DNA of 64,000 nucleotides from NCBI GenBank assembly GCA_022606135.1, contig JABYQN010000013.1:310001-374000 (forward strand). Reading direction: 5' to 3'. The notes under the pieces were generated by a model. The model searched no databases, was not told where the DNA came from, and saw nothing but the letters and a program-made list of their open reading frames with translations. The stretch is from Fomes fomentarius. Its lineage: Eukaryota > Basidiomycota > Agaricomycetes > Polyporales > Polyporaceae. Of this stretch, positions 22,010 through 32,479 are shown in pieces (position 1 is the first letter of the stretch; each line of letters begins with the position of its first letter). The position numbers were made by a program, and so were the translations under genes.

Positions 22010-23853
22010 CTACGAGTCGAGTCCTTCGTGGCGCAAGCGCTCGCGAACGTTCATGAGCGCGTTCCCAAGCAGATTGTGACCTTGCCCGATCTGTCCGTCG
22101 CCCCATGTAGTATCCGGGTCCGAGAAGATGATATCTGCGCGCCCCGTCTGCATGAGCATCAAGCGCAGGTCAGGGTTCTGCATCATTTTGTGATACAGCA
22201 CTTCCTCGAGCTATAGTAGCACGTTGAGACAGATCAGTATATATACTCGAGCAGCGAAGAAGAGGTACGTACCCTATCCATGCGGACCTCATTCCAGTCC
22301 CGCCTCGAGTACTGACTCAAGCCGTCCGCGATCGTGATCGCCTCTTCCGGCGTCGCACAGTTCCTGATCCGCTCAGCCAGGTCCGGGCGGTCAGGCAAGA
22401 ACTTGAACGCCTCGAACAGATGCGCGCCGGTCGGCCACGACTTGTGGGCGTAGTGTACCCGGCGGAGCGCGAAGTGCAGCAGCTCCGAATTCCGTTCGAG
22501 CTTGACCGCTGGGGGCGGGGGCTGCGGGATTGGCGAGGGCGGGTGCTGCTGCATAGGTTGGGGAGTGGACATCCGCCCGGGTCCGGGCGATTGCATGCCT
22601 GGAACGGGCGATGGGGAGGGACCTCGTGAGACAGCTCCGCGCGGGATATTCGCGCCTTGGGGGATTACTGGGGGAGGAGGGTTCACGCTACCAGCCCCCC
22701 CACTACCCGCTGCAGGGGCGTACCCAGACATGACTCCCGGAGGTGGCGCGGGTGCGAAAGCTGCACCTGCGTAACCGGCTGCGCCGGGAGGGTTGTAGAT
22801 GAGCTGTGTGCTCCCGTCGGGCAGGTGCTGCACGATCGGGTACACATGTGTTGACTGGCCTCCAACCATCTGCACCGGGACCCCACCAGGAGCGGATTGT
22901 GGTGGGGACTCGGGCTCGTCTTCAAACCGGCGAGAGCCGGTGATGCGCGTGCTGATGGAGCGGAAGAGGCCTTTGCGCTTCTTCTCCTTGCTCGAGCGCG
23001 TGCCGGTGTGGTGTGTATGCATCTGCGGGTGCACAGGTGCCGAGACATTCACCGCGCCGATGGTGTGTATTGCAGGGGCAGACGCCATGATCGCATTCTC
23101 GTCGATCGGCTTCCGCAGCTCGCGGATGATCCGCGCGTATGGCGACGAGTTCAGGATGTCTTTTGGCGGCGGAGGCAGCGGGTTGTGACTCGGCTGGAAC
23201 GGAGTGAACCGCCGATGGTGCGTCGTCGTCTCCGGCTCCGGCTCCCGCATCTCCATCCTCGCACCTCCCATCTCATGCTGCGCAAACTGCCCGTGCCCAT
23301 GCCCAGGGAACCCAGGGAATGGCGGCCCTCCTACATGCGGCGGCGGTGGAATCACGCGGTCGTGCACGTCGTCGAACGGCGGCGACTCATCGCGTCCATA
23401 TCCTGGAGACGACTCTGCTCTACGATGACCACCTCGTCTGAGCGCAGGCGCAGGCGTACGCCTGCGGTCGCGTACGGGGTCGTGCGGGCCATACTGCCCC
23501 GGCAACAGGGGAGGTTGCAGGCGCTCACGTGCCTCCGAGTCCAGTTCGTCCGTATACTCGTCTTCTGACCGGGCGTCGTACATATGGTGCGGAGGGTGAT
23601 ATGGTGTACTCATGCGGCCGCGGCGGGAGTGAGGAAGAGGTGGGATGACGGGTCCCTCGTGGTTGAGACCGGCACCCATGCCTGGTGGAATGACAGGCTC
23701 GGGCATGGGCATGTTCATAGGTGGTCCGGGGAAAGGGTTTCCTGCGGTGGGGATTGCGCCGTTCATGGGCATGCCAGGGACAACTGGGTTGATGCCGGGC
23801 TGCATCTGGGGCTGAGGGAAAACGGGGTACTGGGCAGCTGTGTTGGGCGACAT
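22010..23853 (-). CDS. Proline-rich protein with C-terminal NADAR domain
   Basis: Two exons (22274-23853 and 22010-22210, donor GTACGTACC, acceptor CTATAG), about 590 residues. The first 430 are a disordered Pro/Gly/His/Met-rich arm (PVFPQPQMQPGINP, PPPPHVGGPPFPGFPGHGHG, KEKKRKGLFRSIS). The last 150 form a NADAR domain: ELLHFALRRVHYAHKSWPTG, HLFEAFKFLPDRPDLAERIR, DWNEVRMDR, LEEVLYHKMMQNPDLRLML and DTTWGDGQIGQGHNLLGNAL, including the conserved Glu-Ala-Phe-Lys-Phe and Trp-Gly segments. NADAR domains remove ADP-ribose or related groups from nucleotides, DNA bases or riboflavin intermediates (family knowledge). The substrate here is unknown. The long plus-strand ORFs over this gene are codon shadows of its GC-rich proline codons. 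Confidence 0.85.
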
Positions 23854-24166
23854 CGTGTTGTATGGATCTACAGGCGCAAAGTGGAGTGAGATGGGAAGAT
23901 AAGGGAGCAGCGATTGCTAAGCTCGCCACCAAGCGTGATGTACAATCGGCAGAGCTTGTGCAGCGTAAGCGGATCGAGGCCTGCAGCGTCTTAGTACTTA
24001 GCTCCGTGCAGACGTGAGGGTCAACGATCTCTCATCCTCTGTGGACTAAGCTGTCACACCTCGCTGCTTCTCCTCCCACGTGCTGTATCATCGGTCTCAC
24101 TCACGCGTATAAGCTTCAACACCCTAGCGCCTTTCTGCGCATAAATGCAACGGCCTGCGGGAGAAG
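23854..24166. other. 5' flank of the NADAR gene
   Basis: No ORF of note and no repeat seen. Confidence 0.4.
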
Positions 24167-25132
24167 TCACGGTATGGCGAATGTAAGAAGGGAAGGGCGC
24201 GAGTCGATGGTCAGTTCCAAGTGCTCCGTCGAGCCGCTTTCTTGGATATTATACGTTTGACAGGCCGTGTATGTCCAGATGCACACATCGCCAGCAGTAA
24301 GCTGAACAGCGGTTCGGGCAGTCCTCCGCTCAACATCGCAGAGCTGAGGACTATGAATCGCGTTGGCGGGCTCGCATTGCAAAAGCAACTTCAAGACACG
24401 AAACGCGTCTGATTGACGCTGCAGTAATCCCGCTCGCTGCGCAAAATCCACCTTACGGGCGCACCCTTTCACGCATGAGCTCAAATGTGCACAGGCTAAA
24501 GGGGATGCAGTTACGGGGTGTCTTGGCCTTCGTCTGCGTCCGCGTGTGGCATGCGAGGAGGGACAAAAAGGGAAGCACATCCCGATCGACCGTATCCCGG
24601 TCACCGTGCGCGTTATGTCAAGGACCACTCCTCTCGCCTCGACTCCTCTCATAAATCTCTGACGCTCTTCACACGAGGCAATCCCACCACCGCGAGATAC
24701 CCCAGCAAAACGAAGAAAAAAACACTCACGGACGTAGTATCCCCCCATCTGGTGCGCAGGCATCGCAGACTGGAACGGGTTGTGCGGCGCGCGCGAGGCA
24801 ACGTACTCGCTCTCCCGCCCCTCTTCGTCCTCTTCGTAATCATACCGATCGTACTTGCCGCGTGCGGGGTCGTGAAGCTGCGTTTTGGGAAGGCGCGGTC
24901 CTGCGTCTGGAAGCGCGAGGTGGAGCGGGAGCGGGAGTGGGAGTGGGCGCCGGCTGGGCGACTGGGGTTGTTCCCCATGAGCTTCTATTATAGACGCGAT
25001 GTGGTGTTCGTTAGACGAGATGAAGGCCCAGAGAAGGTATCCAGGAATCCAGATGGGAGGAGCGCAGATGGTGGATGGAGGTGGGGTATCTCTGGGACGC
25101 AGCAGGACTCGAGGTATATCGCGGGCAGGCAT
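24167..25132 (-). CDS. Hypothetical ORF, unresolved gene
   Basis: An open frame of about 320 codons from the ATG at 25132. The first part has a hydrophobic patch (STICAPPIWIPGYLLWAFIS), a Pro/Leu stretch and an acidic tyrosine-rich segment (KYDRYDYEEDEEGRESEYV, then APHNPFQSAMPAHQMGGYY) that looks genuinely coding. Just after GGYY a GTACGTCCGTGAG splice donor appears, so the rest of the frame down to 24167 is probably intron or 3' flank. I do not recognise the family. A small membrane-associated protein is possible. Confidence 0.25.
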   Translation of the reverse strand: MPARDIPRVLLRPRDTPPPSTICAPPIWIPGYLLWAFISSNEHHIASIIEAHGEQPQSPSRRPLPLPLPLHLALPDAGPRLPKTQLHDPARGKYDRYDYEEDEEGRESEYVASRAPHNPFQSAMPAHQMGGYYVRECFFLRFAGVSRGGGIASCEERQRFMRGVEARGVVLDITRTVTGIRSIGMCFPFCPSSHATRGRRRRPRHPVTASPLACAHLSSCVKGCARKVDFAQRAGLLQRQSDAFRVLKLLLQCEPANAIHSPQLCDVERRTARTAVQLTAGDVCIWTYTACQTYNIQESGSTEHLELTIDSRPSLLTFAIP

Positions 25133-26290
25133 GCAGCACGACGACGGCTGGTTTTTCTGCTGCTGGCCGCACACAGTCCGGAGACAGAACGCGCGACCTG
25201 CGCGCCCAAATCCAATCGCAACCCTCGAGGCGAACCCCACGTGGTAGTTCCCACGAGACGACCCCGCGCGAAACTTCAGCGTCTCCGTTCAGGCCGTTCT
25301 CTCCGACTTCTCATGTCCGCCACACTAGTGCACTTCTCTGGGAGGACTGGATCGCGGACACTCACATCAACCCATTTGATCCGACATGAGCTTGCTAGGA
25401 CAGGCCGCATATTCCGTACGCCCACCATATCTACCCACTTGATACGGGTCGTCCTTTTCCAGAACATCATCTAGTAACCGTCTCTTTTGGTAAGTGGAAG
25501 CTCGCATCTACGACCGCGCGGCTCACCTTCTGTAGTGTACAGCACGGTGGAATTGCAAAGCCAGGAAACGAGAGAGCGAGACAGAAGGGAGACAGGCGGC
25601 CAGCAGGCCAGCATGGTGAGCTATGTATCTTCTCGGTTGTCGTTGGATGCCTTCCCAACCTCCCAACCTTCTGAGCATACGCATATTAACGCATCATCGT
25701 GGATGCACGGACGCTTGACCGACACGGAATGTATGCGCCGTCGCGCCGTGGCGCCGCGAACGTCATAGCTCGCACAGCGACTTGGCCAGAACGAGCAGCC
25801 TTCCAGACGAGGGCGCGACAGAACCCGAGTTGGGCATGACAACCTCAGCGGCGGTATAGGTGGAGGGGTGATCAACCCGCGAGAATCTGTCATATAGCGC
25901 ACATCTTGCACCAAGGACGATGAAATGTCGGGTGGCAGTGATGAGGTGCGTTGCCACGGCCTGCAGTCTGCGATGCGATGTCGGGGGGAGTGACAAGCAA
26001 AGTATGCACACACAGTGCGACTCACGATGACAGGGAACTCACATCACGGCGGCGCGCCGACAGATCTGAGAAGGCTCAAGGTGGGAGGACAGATACTCGT
26101 CCTGTCAGTGGCTTGCGTGCATTGCCCAAGGTCGACTGAATGGACGGACACTGACAGAACCAGAACCAGAACCAGAACCAGAATGCGGGGCCTCACTGTG
26201 GACGGCTAGGAGGACATAGTGCGGCGCTGGCTTGGGCGAGTAAGTCGTGAGTGCGTGAGTGTATCTAGGGAGCGGTGGACGTTTCCAGGT
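25133..26290. other. Stretch without a supported gene
   Basis: Several ORFs of 60-130 codons overlap on both strands without family features. A (CAGAAC)5 run lies at 26155-26184. The segment 25365-25445 contains ATCAAATGGGTTGATGTGAG-type sequence and a similar ATCAAGTGGGTAGATATG on the minus strand, a possible small direct repeat. Confidence 0.4.
26155..26184. repeat. Hexanucleotide repeat (CAGAAC)5
   Basis: Five perfect units, the last followed by CAGAAT. It lies in non-coding context. Confidence 0.9.
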
Positions 26291-26294
26291 GAGT

Positions 26295-27045
26295 TCATAT
26301 ACATCCCCGAGTCAAGTGGTGGGATGGTCGATGGTACGTGCGGAGTTCGCGGTGGCTTTCCCCAAAAGGTAGTGCTACTAGTGCGTCATCAATGTAGGAC
26401 CCTAGTGTCGAGGCCGACTTGGACCTCTTCTCTGAGCCTTCGGACGGGCGTATCTCGAGCGTCACGCCCGCTCTCTCTCCGCATGTCAAAAAACACTTGT
26501 GCGCCGTCGAAGGTGTATGTAGAGCCGCTGAAGAGGTTTGCGCCGAGGGACCCGAGTCCAGGGTTCCGTGATAGTAAGGTGAAGATAACGTGAAGGTGCT
26601 GGGGAGGCGTATATGTGCGACACACCTGCACAATGCCGATGGTAAGCACGCAACAATGACGTCGTCTCTAGTAATCTATTTCCGAGGAGCGGGCTGCGCA
26701 GTTGGCAGTCGGTACTGGCCTCAGGGAAAATGGTGAGATGGCATTGGATCGACCGCAGAACGCAGAACGCACCGACATGAGGGAGAGAAGCTGATATCCG
26801 GTGATCCATGTTGGCGTCCTGAGATGGACCCGTATGCATGACATGTAGAAGGGTCGATCTGGGGAATGTTAGGATTTCTCGGGATGATGTCACCGATGTG
26901 ACGCTCATTAAAGAGCGCTTTCCCGAGTAGCCCAGTCTCAAAGCCGTGGTCGCGGCCGACAATCGCGAGTACCGTCCCATCGCTTGCTCTGTCAGCCGGC
27001 GGGGAGTGGAGAGTATGTACCGAATGGAGGGCAAGGTAGGGCAAG
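26295..27045 (-). other. Cluster of minus-strand open frames, possible multi-exon gene
   Basis: Reading on the minus strand, three segments look protein-like: SDGTVLAIVGRDHGFETGLL with LGKALFNERHIGDI; TPPQHLHVIFTLLSRNPGL with FSGSTYTFDGAQVFFDM; and EKRSKSASTLGSYIDDALVA. They lie in different frames, as exons would, but I could not join them confidently and do not recognise the family. Confidence 0.25.
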
Positions 27046-27600
27046 TGCTAATAATAGAACAACAGCCGCCCACCACCAATCACCACCAAGGAACCGTCAA
27101 ACTTGCTATATACAGCGACCTCGTTCTCGTCGCCCTGCATGTTATCGTATCGCTACCGGGGATTCCCCGCGACCTGCTCCCGTTCTCCATGTGCACTTGC
27201 ACGGCAAATTCAGCCTCCTGTCTGGCATGGCCTGGGATGTTGGACAAACGTGAGATGAGATGGCATGCAGGTCAAGGCTACTCAGATTGTCTGGCTTTGA
27301 TGTTCTGCCTGGAAAAAAGGAAGATATGACTGGCGAGCCCTGCGGAGAAGCAGAAGACGGGCTGAGAACTGGTGATAAGCCGGAGATGTCGTCTTCCGGC
27401 GACGTCTCTCTCCTGGCTACCCTTGCTCGCTTGTCGCGCGTGCTCTCTTTCTACCTCGCCTTTCTGCTCTGGGCCTCTTGCGTCACCCTTCTTCGATCCT
27501 TCTGTCATATATCTCTGACACAAACGGTACCTACACAGACGTCGCCGCAGCCTCCCGAACGCCGAACAGCTCTGCTCTCCAATACCCCAATCCTCTAACG

Positions 27601-27608
27601 TATAAATA
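27601..27608 (+). promoter_or_regulatory. Possible TATA box of the aspartic protease gene
   Basis: TATAAATA lies 18 bases before the first ATG (27619) and 72 before the second in-frame ATG (27673). The usual 25-30 base distance to the transcription start would favour the second ATG. It may be coincidence. Confidence 0.4.
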
Positions 27609-27618
27609 CCCCGAGACC

Positions 27619-29441
27619 ATGGGCTGCCTCCCATCCAAACCCACCTTCGCCTCTACCAAAGCCACTCCCTCAATGTCCACACAGCAGCTCCAGCCTCTCG
27701 TCCGTCCCGCTCGTTACCAGGGCGGGAAGCGTCCCTCCTTCGCCGCCGCGTATGCCCGTGCTGCCCGCCGCTACGGCTTCGAGCCCGGTCGTAATGCTGG
27801 TTTCGCGAAGCGCAACAACGTCGTCGTCAAGGTCAAGAGCAAACACGACAAGGACACCGAGCACGAGGTCCCCGCAGAGTCCATCCAGAACGGTGCGCCC
27901 ATCTGTCACTTTCCCTCCCCTCATCCACTCACGCTCCTTGTGATTGTCACTTTGGCCCCGGCATGACCTCACTTCCTTTCCGTATTAGAGTGAGTACCTG
28001 AGATTTGGAATCACCGTAGCTGATATGGTGACGTATGGATGCTGACTATATGCTACCCCCAGCCTGGAGTACGTCGTCCCTGTCAAGATTGGAACGCCTG
28101 GCGTCACTCTCAACCTTGACTTCGACACCGGCTCGTCGGACCTTTGGGTCTGGAGGTAGGTTATGTCCCGCGGTCCCCGGTCAATGTTCCCAGGACTGAC
28201 TCCACTTTTCTCTCATAGCTCCGAAATCGCTCATGCGTCGCGCTACAGAGGCCACAATGTTTACAACCCTTCCAAGTCTTCTACTGCGAAGAAGGCTAGT
28301 GGGTCGTGGAACATCAGTTACGGCGACGGATCTTCGGCCTCTGGTAACGTCTACAATGAGACGATCACTATTGGGGACATCGCCATCCCGGGCCAGGCCG
28401 TCGAGCTTGCGGAGAAGCTTAGCTCCAGCTTCCTCCAGGACGGTGGAAACGACGGTCTCCTTGGTCTCGCATGGCCAGCGATCAACACGGTGGAGCCTAA
28501 GCCTGTGGCTACGCCCGTCGAGAACTTGATCAAGAAGAAGATGATCGACCCTGTAAGCTCGAAGAATCAGCGACTATACGAGCCTTCTGACATCTGAAAA
28601 TGCATAGCCCGTCTTCACTGTCAAGCTCGGTCGTGGCGATGAGCCCGGCTTCTACTCATTCGGTCCGTGATTATGTCACGTCTCGCTCTGACAGCACGTT
28701 CTCATGACTGCCGTGTACAGGCTTCATCGACACTTCTGTCACAGCGAACCCGCTTACGTACACCCCCGTTGACAAGTGAGCGTATGAGTTAGTTCTACAC
28801 TCTCCCGGAAGGCTTACATACTGCCTACCCCACAGCTCCCAGGGCTTCTGGCAGGTGCAATCGAAGACCTGGACGCTGAACGGTCAGACCAAGCAGCGTC
28901 ACGGTAACACTACCATCCTTGATACCGGCACTACTCTTCTCCTCGTTGCCGACGACGTCGTCGACGAGATATACGGTATGTCATGTTCGATGATGTGATC
29001 GTAGACTCATCGCACTGACTCATTGACAATTGATGTATAGGTGCCATCGAGGGTGCAACCTTCGACAACCAGCAAGGTGGTTACAAGTTCCCTGCGGACG
29101 CCACCATCCCGGACATCTCCTTCGCTGTCGGCGATACCCTGTACAAGGTACGTTTTATCTTTCGTATTCGATACGCCTCCAAGATAATCAACATGCCAAC
29201 TCGCGCCCTAGGTCAACCCCAAGGATATTGCTTTCGGAGACGCCGGTGACGGCTACGTGTTTGGCGGTATTCAGAGTCGCGGTAACCTGGACTTCGACAT
29301 CTTTGGAGACGTCTTCCTGAAGGCAGTCTATGTCGTCTGTGAGTTATATTAATACATTGAGCAATGTTTACGCGATGCTAATGCTTTGCTGCAGTCAACC
29401 AGGGAGAGAGCACAGTTGGTCTCGCTCAGCGCGATGATTGA
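27619..29441 (+). CDS. Pepsin-family (A1) aspartic protease, polyporopepsin-like
   Basis: Endopeptidase with both catalytic motifs: [17 protein letters not shown] and [16 protein letters not shown]. The flap region is [16 protein letters not shown], followed by [17 protein letters not shown]. The C-terminal lobe has [25 protein letters not shown] and [19 protein letters not shown], ending VGLAQRDD. Length and motif order fit family A1. About nine introns are needed, all GT..AG, for example 28157-28217 splitting WVW/SSE. Near 27890 the frame works only if introns 27893-27988 and 27990-28062 are separated by the single base A at 27989, giving [16 protein letters not shown]. The N-terminus (MGCLPSKP.. 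or MSTQQLQPL from 27673) is basic ([20 protein letters not shown]), resembles a propeptide and shows no signal peptide, so an intracellular or vacuolar place is possible. Confidence 0.88.
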
Positions 29442-29559
29442 TTGGTGACGGAGTTTGAAGCCCTATGAACGATTCCAGCAATGATGATGTTGCTCTTACT
29501 TGTTATACGCAGTGTTATGAACTAATGTCTTCACGGCCCGTGTTCACGAACGGTACTAT

Positions 29560-29840
29560 GTAATGGAGTATACACGTCATACAGCCCATTGAATCTACAT
29601 TTATTCCGACGTATACATATGGTGGCGGCGGGGTAGCTTCATCGTGGCGTGAGTCGACATCTCGGTGTGGGGTACCGGCCTGTCTATCCGAGATGGGCGA
29701 ACGGTTGGCGGAGAGCACGTCGACGAGCTTGAAGCTCGAGCGGAGCGTACCACGGCGACAGCGCAGCGTCTGCATTCTTCTTGCGCAGAAGGCGAGAAAC
29801 TCTGGTGGCGTCCACTGCAGGCGGAGCAAACACTACACCT
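29560..29840 (-). pseudogene. Relic of a membrane-protein cytosolic tail with PY motif
   Basis: Only the tail of a family member is left: VQWTPPEF, then PHRDVDSRHDEATPPPPYVYV in the minus-strand frame, matching the W.AP..LQ and DVDSGLR..PPPYT elements of intact copies. The head, stalk and helix are absent next to it. It lies just 3' of the aspartic protease gene. Confidence 0.6.
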
Positions 29841-30495
29841 TCTCGCGGCTTCCGTGCCCTGATGCCCTGAGGTTCAAGTTACCGTATGCGTTCGCTACGC
29901 AGAACTCCATGATTCATTCCGGTTTGGAAATTGGCACTTCATGTCGTCATTCTGCCACTGCAGCAGTCAAAGCTTCTCTACGCATTCATATGTTCTCCTC
30001 CTTGAAGGCGCAATCCCAGATGGCAGTTCGTGGAGCCCCCACTGGTCGCGTCATCGCACTGCGTCGATCCGTTGCTCGACGTGGGATTCCGGTGTTCTAT
30101 ATCATCTTGTCAGTATCTTGGTTGACTTTTAGATGTGTCAGTCCGAGACTCCGGTCGAACGAAGTCACTGTTGGACTGGCTGATCGGACTATGCAACTTG
30201 TTTTTTGAGGGATACAATATCCTTGACCACTTGTTGTAGCATCATCATGGACACAAGTGTGCAGCTGTTTCTTATATCTTATAACATGATTGTTGGCTAG
30301 GGCGCTTCATGCAATGGTGTTCGGTATCGTGATAAGGGGCGCATTATATGAAGATTCTAGTCGCTCGCTGTATACTATAGATCTCTGAGAAGAAGAAGAG
30401 AGAGAAGAGTTCAATACTATGAGGTGTCGTATCACTCTAGATACTCCAAGGTGTTCTACTGGCTCTAAAACAATTTATCAGGATCTGTCTCTGGA
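29841..30495. other. Stretch without a supported gene
   Basis: The plus-strand ORF to 30208 overlaps the tail relic and has no family features. Nothing else is recognised. Confidence 0.4.
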
Positions 30496-31871
30496 TCAAT
30501 CAGCAGTATAGGGGGGAGGTAACAACGCAGGGCTGGTCATCCTCAGTCCTGAGTCGACGTCCTGCTCCGGAACCTGCTCTGCATCTCCTTCGTTACGACA
30601 TAGGCACGCGCGGAAACCAGCTTGCGCTGGTACATCGTCGCAAGTGGGTGCATACCATCGCGTTTGCGACACTTCAGTTGAACTGAATAGCAGAGAGGGC
30701 GTTGCGGACTGTGGGCTAGTAGGGTGACTAGTCTGGGCAGAGTCATCGAGGTCACCAGGTTAGCCTGGAGGAAGGTACGTCGGAATCGCTCAGATGAGGT
30801 GGAAGTAGACAGGCAGTAGCAGAACTAGTCACAGAGATGTTGGTACTGAGTATTAGGTGACCTCGCGACTCAGCAATAGATCCTCACCTACGAGGCTTTT
30901 TTAGCGTGTATGATGGTTCTGTGAATGTGGTATGTGCTGCCGCATGTGATGTCGAAGCCGAGGATGGGATCTCGTCAGATATATTCTGAATGGTGTGTGA
31001 TAGGGCTGGTTGATCGTCTTCAAATAACAAGTGACGTTTGAATATCAGTGTCAAAAAAAAGATTATCAATGATTGACAATGAGGAGAAAGTCAAGCACAA
31101 CTTGAAGGCTCACCCTGCTTCTTCGCCTGGCGGCGTTTATGAATGAGAGCGAAGGTGGTGACCGCGACCGCGATCACCAGTAAAACACCAATGATGCTGC
31201 CTCTTACGAGGGCGGCGATCTTAGTGCGGGGGCCATTCCGCGAGAGTGCACTCCCCGTCGGAATGTTCGACACCGATGAGTTTACATCATAGAAGGTTAT
31301 TGCGACTGTAGCGTTGGCAGAGAGTGAAGAGGTCCCAATTGCAGTACCACTGTGAACCACAGTAGAAGGAGTCGGAGTGGCAGAGATCGTGGATAGTCGG
31401 AGGGCGGTAGAGGAATTAGCTTTCAAGCAAGATGAAAGAAACGAGCCAGCTCTCCCTCTCGACGAGGCAGATATGGGTGCAGAAGTTGGACAAGGTATCG
31501 CCGTCCCGGTGGTGTCCCGGGACGAGTTGGGCATATCAACGATGTCCGGGACGGCGAAGGAAGAGTTGTGGTACGGTATGTATGCCATCGTACTGGCCGT
31601 CTATTGTGTACTGAGTGGTAGGTCTGCCCGAATCTTGTCCAATCGTCCCAAAGACTTGTATACCTGTGCCTATCGCCAGATATGAGGCATCGTCACCAGC
31701 TAAGATGGAATACCACAGTGTGTTACAGATCTACTAACCATGGAATTTGTACGAAACAGTGATGCCCATGAATGCGGCACCATGTCTCGAGTGGCCCACC
31801 GCCTCCATGAAAGGATCCACTATCCAATCCCCTGCGTACTGAATGGAGGAGTCGGTGTCGTCAACGAGCAT
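30496..31871 (-). pseudogene. Membrane protein family copy 4, damaged head, intact-looking tail
   Basis: The start MLVDDTDSSIQYAGDWIVD and the strand ITVSYKFHG match the family head. After an intron it reads GIQVFGTIGQDSG, QYTIDGQYDG and then loses frame. Family sequence resumes as YHNSSFAVPDIVD in another frame, and the H-T-L..WLDYF part is missing. A stalk, the helix VRGSIIGVLLVIAVAVTTFA and a basic stop HKRRQAKKQG follow. The tail exon is open: RWYAPTCDDVPAQ, EQDVDSGLRM and the terminus LLPPPYTAD, stop at 30496-30498. The tail thus keeps the PY motif although the head has a frame break and a deletion. It may be a decaying gene or a truncated head with an unresolved intron. Confidence 0.6.
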
Positions 31872-32479
31872 GACGGTCGCTAGTAACATAGGATTAAGTG
31901 GAGAAGCTGAGGCAATAGAACTACGAACAAGGATATATATATGTAATAACAGATTCCGGCAGCAATTGGGGGGAGCAATGAGTAGCTGATAGATTCCAGC
32001 AGTATCTGTCAAACATCTTGGAAACTCGTGTCGCACCACTGCCCCAAATGTATATACGCTCGGAGCACACCTGGACACTGCTCAACTGTGAGTCACCTTG
32101 CAGCTGAGTCCAGTGTGACCGAACAGGAGACTATGTGGCCTCCACCCAGGCTCAGTGAATAGACTATTTACATGGGCGGACACGGCGGAGACTTACCTGA
32201 GAGAAAGTGTTTAACTCTACCTGAGAGCTCACCACATCACCATCATGTTGTCCAGTCCCGGGCCCATGGACGATGCGCCTTGAATCGCCACTGGAGCCAG
32301 GTATTGCAGCCGCGAGAACTACATCTCAACCCGACCCAACTCCGACTTGACAGAAGGCGACACGGCGTACATCCCAGAATGTCAAGATGCATGATATTTT
32401 CAGGAGATGTAGGTTGCTACGAACATGTCAATGCCCCTAATATCCGGGCTATTGCGGCCGAGGGGCTCTTGATGTTCAC
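31872..32479. other. Stretch without a supported gene
   Basis: 5' flank of copy 4 and of the inverted duplicate. The 139-codon plus ORF at 32172-32591 lies partly in sequence shared (inverted) with 16560-16710 and is not preserved there, so it is not called. Confidence 0.45.

Noticed and set aside
22420..23889. Long plus-strand ORFs (up to 223 codons) opposite the NADAR gene
   Set aside because: They are antisense shadows of GC-rich proline/glycine codons; the minus-strand frame carries a recognisable domain and a proper splice.
24988..25254. The hydrophobic ORF near 25.0-25.1 kb as a Pmp3/proteolipid gene
   Set aside because: The WIPG segment is suggestive but the preceding helix and the conserved PP.AV..K.G pattern are absent.
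26155..26184. (CAGAAC)n as an interstitial telomere repeat
   Set aside because: The unit is not a TTAGGG-type telomere sequence and there are only five copies.
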